DNA from: an uncultured Clostridia bacterium | Lineage (GTDB): Bacteria > Bacillota > Clostridia > Oscillospirales > Acutalibacteraceae | Length of the DNA stretch: 64,000 nucleotides | Assembly (NCBI GenBank): GCA_937880805.1 | Contig: CALGRR010000105.1 | Span: 7,000 to 70,999 of the forward strand | Direction: 5' to 3' | Part shown: one piece after another, positions 61,375-64,000 of the stretch | How positions within the stretch are numbered: the first letter of the stretch is position 1 | Layout: each line of letters opens with the position of its first letter | Translations under genes and position numbers: made by a program | The notes under the pieces: model-generated | Databases searched by the model: none | What the model was told of the DNA's origin: nothing | The model's input: only the letters and a program-made list of their open reading frames with translations

Positions 61375-63839
61375 AAAGTGAAAAAGCAAAGAATATAATC
61401 AGTATTTCTTTATCAACAGTTTTTATGGGGCTTCTTGTTTATGCCGCATATTCACTCTGGTACATATTCTACGGCACTGAAAGCGGTGCAGATGTTCATC
61501 TCTATACCGTGCTTTCGGGCTCTGCAATGGGCTGGAGTATGCTTATGTTTATTCAATCCATGTTTAAAAACTGCGGATGGATACCGAAGCTCATTGCTTT
61601 TCTTGCGGGCAACGGTTTGTTTCAGGGCTTGATTTGGCGCATAAATGCAAAAATAAACCCCGAGGGCTTCAGCAATTCTGAGGTTGTTATCCTCACCTTC
61701 AGCGTAACCTTTGCCGTAACGGGAATTCTTCTTTTTGTTTCATTCATTATCAGAGCAGCAAACAGAAACAGAATATTGAATGCTGTTCTTGCAATAATCT
61801 ATCTTGCAGTTTCGTGTGCGGGCGGTGTTGTGCTTAATATGGAAAATATAAGAGCTCTTGAATATAAAAATAATATCCGTTTTGACTCAATAGCTGCCGA
61901 GGAAATGAATGTAACCGATGCAGAAAAAGAAAAATGTGTTCAGTGGTTTAACGATAATCTTCATAAAGACAACGGCGGCTATCCTTTCACATTCAAGGTT
62001 GACGGTGAAGAATTCAATCCCGACGAATGGGAAAAGAGCTTTAATTATACACCCGATATTTATGCAGGAAATGTTTACAGCGGAGGAAAAACCGAATATC
62101 TGGTTCTGACAAATAAAGATAAAGGGCTTGAAGTAACTGTTGAAGAAACAGTTTTTGAGGATAACGCAACCTGCCAATGGACTGTTTACATAAAGAATAT
62201 CGGAAATGAAAATTCGGGTGTAATCAGCGATTTTTATGCTCTTGATTCATCCTTATCAACGGGAAATGCAGAGCTTTATTATTCAATGGGCAGCGACACG
62301 GCTGCGAGCGATTTCTCTTTGATTAAAAAGAATTTATCGTTTATTAAAAGAGAGTTCGGCGGAAGCGAAGGCAAACCCACCGAAAAATATCTTCCTTATT
62401 TCAATATTCACGGCGAAGAGCAAAGCGTTATCCTCGGTATCGGATGGACAGGTCAGTGGGCTGCGGAATTATCCGAAGCAAACGGCAAAACCGAAATCAA
62501 GGTTAAACAAAAGGAATTTGAAGCATATCTTCTTCCCGGTGAAGAAGTGCGTTCACCCCTGGTTTCGCTCAGCTTCTATGATAACTCCAATCCTCTCAAG
62601 GGCTTCAATCTTTTCAGAAAATGGGTTATGGACTGCGTTTATCCCGAAAATGTAACCAAGAACAGTTATACTGTTATGGAGGTTGCGGGCCCCACATCAA
62701 CAAGAACCTCTGATGAGATTATTGAAATTCTTAACGGCATTGACGATTCAATTTATAGTCAGACAGATGCATTCTGGATGGATGCGGGCTGGTATGAATA
62801 TAACGAGGGCTGGCACGACGGAGTAGGAAACTGGACAGTTGATACTTCAAGATATGATAACGGCATATCCGAGCTTTCAGCCTATGCGGCAAACAAGGGA
62901 CTCGGCCACGTGCTCTGGTATGAGCCCGAAAGACTCTATCCCAACACTCATTTCCATAATATAGGCTCACAGCACGAGCAGTGGCTCATATTTGCCGACG
63001 GTGAGGACAATATTATGTGGAACCTCGCAAACGAGGACGCATTTAAATATTATTGCGAATATCTTCTCAAATCAATGAAAGAAAACGGAGTCACCATTTA
63101 CCGTCAGGATTTCAATTTTGCACCGCTTAAGTATTGGCAGAAGGCTGATAAGGAGTATTACGGCGGAAGAACGGGTATTTGCGAAAACCATTATGTAACA
63201 AATCTTTATGCGTTCCTTGACTATCTTACCGAAAATATAGAGGGGCTCATTATTGATAACTGTGCTTCGGGCGGAAAAAGACTTGACCTTGAAATGACCT
63301 ACCGCAGCATCGCTTTCTGGAGAAGCGACTATAATTGCAGCTATCATCCCGATCTTTTCAATGCAACTCAGTCGCATACCTATGGCATTTCTTTCTGGCT
63401 TCCCATCACGGGCTCGGCACTTTATATGAAGGATGAATATGCCGCAAGATCCGATATAATGCCGCTTATGCTCATGGATTTCTCTTCACACACCCACTCC
63501 GAGTTCAGCTTCCATAAAGAGCAGAGAGAGCTTATGGCGGGCAATTATTATCCGATTGATTTCGGCAGCTTCGATAACGATAAAATGCTTGCAATGCAGT
63601 TTTCGGCATCAGATGCTCTTTCCGGCACGGCACTCGTTTATAAGCGTGCAGATGTAAATGACGAAGAGTATATAGTAAAGCTTAACGGCTTGTTTAAAGA
63701 AAAAACCTATAATGTATATGATATTGATAATCCCGAAAAGATTTATACATTATCGGGTGAAGAGCTTATGAATAACGGAATAACACTTTCTCTTCCCGAA
63801 GAAGAAAAGGCATTTATACTGATGTTTAAAGCGATATAA
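61371..63839 (+). CDS. GH36-like alpha-galactosidase fused to an N-terminal five-helix membrane domain
   Basis: An 822-residue protein. The first 160 residues form five hydrophobic segments (about 9-36, 43-65, 69-90, 101-128, 135-157) with positive loops that place the N-terminus inside and the large C-terminal part outside. A beta-sandwich domain follows (about 215-420), then a TIM barrel with VLWYEPERL, the nucleophile Asp in YRQDFN, CASGGKRLDLEM and the acid/base Asp in WRSDYN. Standard GH36 enzymes are soluble or secreted. Substrate is probably raffinose-type galactosides. It overlaps the HAD phosphatase by 4 bp. Confidence 0.85.
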   Translation: MKSEKAKNIISISLSTVFMGLLVYAAYSLWYIFYGTESGADVHLYTVLSGSAMGWSMLMFIQSMFKNCGWIPKLIAFLAGNGLFQGLIWRINAKINPEGFSNSEVVILTFSVTFAVTGILLFVSFIIRAANRNRILNAVLAIIYLAVSCAGGVVLNMENIRALEYKNNIRFDSIAAEEMNVTDAEKEKCVQWFNDNLHKDNGGYPFTFKVDGEEFNPDEWEKSFNYTPDIYAGNVYSGGKTEYLVLTNKDKGLEVTVEETVFEDNATCQWTVYIKNIGNENSGVISDFYALDSSLSTGNAELYYSMGSDTAASDFSLIKKNLSFIKREFGGSEGKPTEKYLPYFNIHGEEQSVILGIGWTGQWAAELSEANGKTEIKVKQKEFEAYLLPGEEVRSPLVSLSFYDNSNPLKGFNLFRKWVMDCVYPENVTKNSYTVMEVAGPTSTRTSDEIIEILNGIDDSIYSQTDAFWMDAGWYEYNEGWHDGVGNWTVDTSRYDNGISELSAYAANKGLGHVLWYEPERLYPNTHFHNIGSQHEQWLIFADGEDNIMWNLANEDAFKYYCEYLLKSMKENGVTIYRQDFNFAPLKYWQKADKEYYGGRTGICENHYVTNLYAFLDYLTENIEGLIIDNCASGGKRLDLEMTYRSIAFWRSDYNCSYHPDLFNATQSHTYGISFWLPITGSALYMKDEYAARSDIMPLMLMDFSSHTHSEFSFHKEQRELMAGNYYPIDFGSFDNDKMLAMQFSASDALSGTALVYKRADVNDEEYIVKLNGLFKEKTYNVYDIDNPEKIYTLSGEELMNNGITLSLPEEEKAFILMFKAI

Positions 63840-63845
63840 TAAGTT

Positions 63846-63890
63846 AAAAAACGGTTTGCAAAGGAAGGTTTCCTCTGCAAACCGTTTTTT
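63846..63890 (+). terminator. Strong terminator after GH36
   Basis: AAAAACGGTTTGCA/TGCAAACCGTTTTT stem (63847-63860 with 63876-63889) with an internal AGGAA/TTCCT pairing. Confidence 0.92.
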
Positions 63891-63904
63891 GTGTTGTTTG
63901 TAAC

Positions 63905-64000
63905 AAAGACAACCCCTGGCTATGCCAGGGGGATAAAAAAGCTTTTAGCGAGGGGAGAAGTAGACAAGAAAAAAGCTCCTTGGTATAGTAGAAGTGGTTT
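63905..64000. mobile_element. Possible left end of an IS200/IS605-like element (truncated by window)
   Basis: CCCCTGGC/GCCAGGGG hairpin (63913-63920 with 63924-63931), then GGATAAAAAAGCTTTTAGCG and AGGGGAGAAG. Hairpins of this kind near the left edge, followed by a leader of about 100-150 bp before a transposase, are typical of IS200/IS605 elements in Clostridia. No transposase is visible before the window ends, so this remains tentative. Confidence 0.35.

Noticed and set aside
1..64000. CRISPR arrays, prophage, tRNA or rRNA genes
   Set aside because: No regularly spaced direct repeats, phage structural genes, or RNA gene signatures were seen on either strand by eye; a weak tRNA could still be missed.

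Overview
The window looks like a chromosomal segment of an anaerobic, moderately AT-rich, spore-forming Firmicute, most likely a gut member of the class Clostridia (Ruminococcaceae/Oscillospiraceae-like). The basis is a glycyl radical enzyme with its activase, a rubrerythrin, two CotF-like spore coat proteins, HPr kinase, WhiA, DnaD and a DnaC-like loader, a Cys T-box, TTG/GTG starts with strong Shine-Dalgarno sites, and sigma-A promoters with 17-bp spacers. No phage, CRISPR array, rRNA or tRNA gene was found. I place the organism by gene content only.

Layout. 1-1309 (minus): a truncated lipoprotein and BirA. 1400-7104 (plus): a promoter, a 281-bp inverted-repeat multi-hairpin leader, then a tight operon of GRE activase, a divergent glycyl radical enzyme, an FGGY sugar kinase and a ManA-type isomerase. 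7133-15238 (plus): rubrerythrin, a cyclophilin lipoprotein with a SecB-like protein, alr, an FkbM methyltransferase, a left-handed beta-helix protein, glmM, an exonuclease and rmlB. 15279-18839 (minus): a large secreted subtilase with leucine-rich repeats. 19042-19611 (plus): a nitroreductase. 19650-27704 (minus): the last two purine steps as separate AICAR transformylase and PurO-type cyclohydrolase genes behind a ZTP riboswitch, then a MATE exporter, Tex, a DnaC-like loader, a DnaD protein and L28. 27894-35873 (plus): recA-recX-rimO-pgsA, a tRNA-Cys T-box with cysE-cysS, and rpsB-tsf. 35940-37579 (minus): a promoter, a leader peptide, a terminator-like hairpin, a methyltransferase and a GNAT acetyltransferase, arranged like antibiotic-type attenuation. 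37650-51380 (plus): two coat proteins, then hprK-glucokinase-murB-whiA-dnaE-pfkA-pcrA and a domain-permuted GH3. 51531-63839: a carbohydrate and accessory region with an XRE regulator, a frameshifted YcxB-like gene, a NUDIX protein, GH13, a LytTR-DUF3021 pair, GH43, an EamA transporter, a Gfo/Idh/MocA oxidoreductase, a DUF1295 protein, a HAD phosphatase and a membrane-anchored GH36. The right edge may enter an IS200/IS605-like element.

How it works together. Much of the window is carbohydrate uptake and breakdown (GH3, GH13, GH36, GH43, glucokinase, phosphofructokinase, HPr kinase), plus an anaerobic radical route that probably acts on a phosphorylated sugar or polyol. Three RNA-level controls stand out: the ZTP riboswitch on late purine synthesis, the Cys T-box on cysteine synthesis and charging, and the probable leader-peptide attenuator. 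The most novel candidates are the sugar-linked glycyl radical operon with its structured leader, and the attenuated methyltransferase/acetyltransferase pair.
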